This document shows, one piece after another, positions 23,678-24,581 of a stretch of DNA of 24,581 nucleotides. Source of the DNA: an uncultured Oscillospiraceae bacterium (GTDB lineage Bacteria; Bacillota_A; Clostridia; Oscillospirales; Oscillospiraceae); NCBI GenBank assembly GCA_900754605.1, contig CAAEDK010000032.1:1-24581 (forward strand), in the 5' to 3' direction. The notes beneath the pieces are model-generated. The model worked only from the letters and a program-made list of their open reading frames with translations, made no database searches and had not been told where the DNA came from. Within the stretch, counting starts at the first letter, position 1. Every line of letters starts with the position of its first letter. The position numbers and the translations under genes were made by a program.

Positions 23678-23697
23678 TGGTGTATTGTGTTACACCA
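23678..23697. promoter_or_regulatory. inverted repeat, candidate operator of the XRE regulator
   Basis: TGGTGTA (23678-23684) and TACACCA (23691-23697) are perfect 7-bp arms around 6 nt, 70-90 bp upstream of the regulator start and between the divergent transcription units. A second repeat AAAGAT/ATCTTT (23729-23734/23747-23752) lies nearer the gene. Binding by the XRE protein is inference. Confidence 0.45.
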
Positions 23698-23765
23698 AAC
23701 AAGAGAATTACATCGCATTCAACTGTAAAAAGATGTATTGTAAAATATCTTTGAGGTGAATTGCG

Positions 23766-24116
23766 ATGTACGACTTCTCCTACCCATTGGGAAATGCGGT
23801 AAAAAGTACACGGTATCAGCGCGGCCTGACACAGCTTCAAGTTGCGGAAATGGCTGATATTGATGTGCGGACCGTGATGAATATTGAAAATTACAAGGCA
23901 AATCCGAAAATGGAGGTGCTGTTTCCTCTAATCCGAACTCTCCGTGTTGATGCCAGAACCATCTTCAACCCGGAATTGGAGCGGGATGCCCCTATGTTCC
24001 AGCAGCTTCGACTGATGGTAGAGGAGTGCAGTGAACAGGAGGCCGAAGCACTGATCCCGGTGGTGGAATCCGTCATTGCCGCACTCCGGGCAAAGGATGC
24101 CATCGAAATTGGGTAG
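23766..24116 (+). CDS. XRE-family helix-turn-helix regulator (Tn916 orf9-like)
   Basis: This 116-aa protein opens with MYDFSYPLGNAVKSTRYQRG and a Cro/CI HTH, about residues 10-65 (LTQLQVAEMADIDVRTVMNIENY), then a helical C-terminal part (MVEECSEQEAEALIPVVESV) probably for dimerisation. Length, N-terminus and orientation opposite to the sigma-like gene agree with the orf9-type repressor of Tn916 family elements, as I remember it. RBS GAGGTG lies 7 nt before ATG 23766. It is the only + strand gene in the accessory half and would control the divergent sigma operon. Confidence 0.9.
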   Translation: MYDFSYPLGNAVKSTRYQRGLTQLQVAEMADIDVRTVMNIENYKANPKMEVLFPLIRTLRVDARTIFNPELERDAPMFQQLRLMVEECSEQEAEALIPVVESVIAALRAKDAIEIG

Positions 24117-24134
24117 AAACTACATAAAACAAAA

Positions 24135-24179
24135 ACAGAGCCTGCTGATCCCCTTTCTTTGGGGAAAAGCAGGCTCTGT
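24135..24179 (-). terminator. terminator of the - strand KTR/SLH genes
   Basis: ACAGAGCCTGCT (24135-24146) pairs with AGCAGGCTCTGT (24168-24179), with an inner CCCC/GGGG stem. Read on the - strand the hairpin is followed by TTTTTGTTTT, so it ends the KTR mini-gene transcript. It also lies 18 nt after the + strand regulator stop and may serve both. Confidence 0.85.
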
Positions 24180-24182
24180 ACT

Positions 24183-24359
24183 TTAAGTATCTGGCTCGTC
24201 GCTTAATACCATCTTCAGTTTTACTACATTGACCCAGTACTCTTTTTTGCATTTTGGACAGTAAAGCGGAAATTTTATCAGAACGGTTTCTTCATAAACT
24301 TTGACTCTCGTTTTGCTGCCACACTGGGGACAGCAGATCCATTTTGACTCGTTCTGCAT
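24183..24359 (-). CDS. cysteine-rich KTR domain mini-protein
   Basis: A 58-aa protein starts at ATG 24359. It has two zinc-ribbon knuckles, CPQCGSKTRVKVYEET (C10/C13 region, with the eponymous KTR) and YCPKCKKEYWVNVVKLK (C34, C37). Such Cys-rich KTR proteins of 55-60 aa are frequent in conjugative elements, where one lies beside tet(M) in Tn916; the function is unknown. The RBS is weak. It follows the SLH fragment after 16 nt and is followed by a strong terminator. Orientation and place next to the opposed XRE regulator match the Tn916 arrangement. Confidence 0.85.
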   Translation of the reverse strand: MQNESKWICCPQCGSKTRVKVYEETVLIKFPLYCPKCKKEYWVNVVKLKMVLSDEPDT

Positions 24360-24375
24360 ACCATCACTTATCTCT

Positions 24376-24581
24376 TCACTTCACAACATGAAATTCCTGG
24401 TTCGAAATTTTCAGCATCTGCACCATCTGCGCCCGGGTGCAGGTGGCATCGGGAGAGAATTTTCCATCGCCGGTGCCGTTGGTGATGTTTTGCTCGTAAG
24501 CCCACTGGACGGCTTTCGCATACCAACTGCCCTCCGGCACATCTGTAAACGCAGACACGTTACTGGCGGGAGCGGGCGAAC
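24376..24581 (-). CDS. C-terminal end of an S-layer homology (SLH) domain protein, cut by window edge
   Basis: The frame is open to the right edge, so only the last 67 codons of the gene are seen. They encode one SLH motif: FTDVPEGSWYAKAVQWAYEQ, then ITNGTGDGKFSPDATCTRAQMV. SLH modules anchor proteins to cell-wall polysaccharide. The usual ending after TRAQMV (FLWR or similar) is replaced by QMLKISNQEFHVVK, which may reflect a frameshift or a truncated final repeat. A GTG at 24558 is only an internal codon. It probably belongs to a larger secreted protein. Confidence 0.75.
   Translation of the reverse strand, partial: SPAPASNVSAFTDVPEGSWYAKAVQWAYEQNITNGTGDGKFSPDATCTRAQMVQMLKISNQEFHVVK

Larger units (their letters stand above)
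16613..24359 (-). mobile_element. putative end of an integrative element with a serine-recombinase module
   Basis: The stretch holds a Cys-rich KTR mini-protein, an oppositely oriented XRE regulator, a sigma-like factor, a resolvase-like protein and three overlapping large-recombinase genes. From memory, the Tn916 right end has orf6 (KTR), reversed orf9 (HTH), orf7 (sigma), orf8, xis and int; here the integration genes are serine recombinases, as TndX is in Tn5397. No conjugation or relaxase gene is in the window, and attachment sites are not identified, so the limits given are only the outermost genes supporting the call. Confidence 0.5.

Overview
This window looks like the chromosome of a spore-forming, GC-rich Firmicute of the Oscillospiraceae type (Flavonifractor/Lawsonibacter-like gut Clostridia). 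That assignment is an inference from strong AGGAGG ribosome binding sites, the ABC/ROK sugar operon, a collagen-like protein of the spore-surface kind, a Cys-rich KTR mini-protein and an S-layer homology (SLH) domain fragment. I did no database search.

Left part (about 1-10.5 kb, + strand): a carbohydrate/polyol uptake and catabolism locus. Two tandem ROK-family regulators come first, each with its own sigma-A-like promoter; the second promoter is followed directly by a XylR-like palindrome. The second regulator overlaps by ATGA with an RbsA-type ABC ATPase, which overlaps by ATGA with an RbsC-type permease, followed by an RbsB-type lipoprotein. A terminator hairpin after the binding protein separates transport from catabolism: an iron-dependent alcohol dehydrogenase, an RbsD-type mutarotase, a zinc-dependent polyol dehydrogenase and a PfkB fructokinase-like kinase. 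The simplest reading is import of a polyol or sugar, oxidation to a ketose, ring-form interconversion and phosphorylation.

Middle (10.5-13.6 kb, + strand): a collagen-like Gly-X-Y protein, a FAD oxidoreductase with a C-terminal Rieske centre, then a gene-free tract packed with hairpins that closes the + strand block.

Right part (13.6-24.6 kb, almost all - strand): accessory DNA. Read along the - strand from the right edge it contains: the end of an SLH protein, a Cys-rich KTR mini-protein, a divergent XRE regulator, a possible 100-aa protein, a sigma-like factor, a GC-rich hairpin tract, a resolvase-like protein without the catalytic serine, a 48-aa protein, three overlapping serine-recombinase genes (the middle one lacking the catalytic domain), and a metallophosphoesterase translationally coupled to the last recombinase. 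Then come a DUF4241 protein, a DUF1016-N protein overlapping a low-molecular-weight tyrosine phosphatase, and a Bro-N/DinD-like protein. KTR, opposed XRE regulator and sigma factor next to a recombination module recall the orf6/orf9/orf7 end of Tn916, with serine recombinases replacing int/xis. I read this as one end of an integrative element or its remnant. The best candidates for something undescribed are the recombinase trio coupled to the phosphoesterase, the GC-rich hairpin tract, and the duplicated hairpin flanking the DUF4241 gene.
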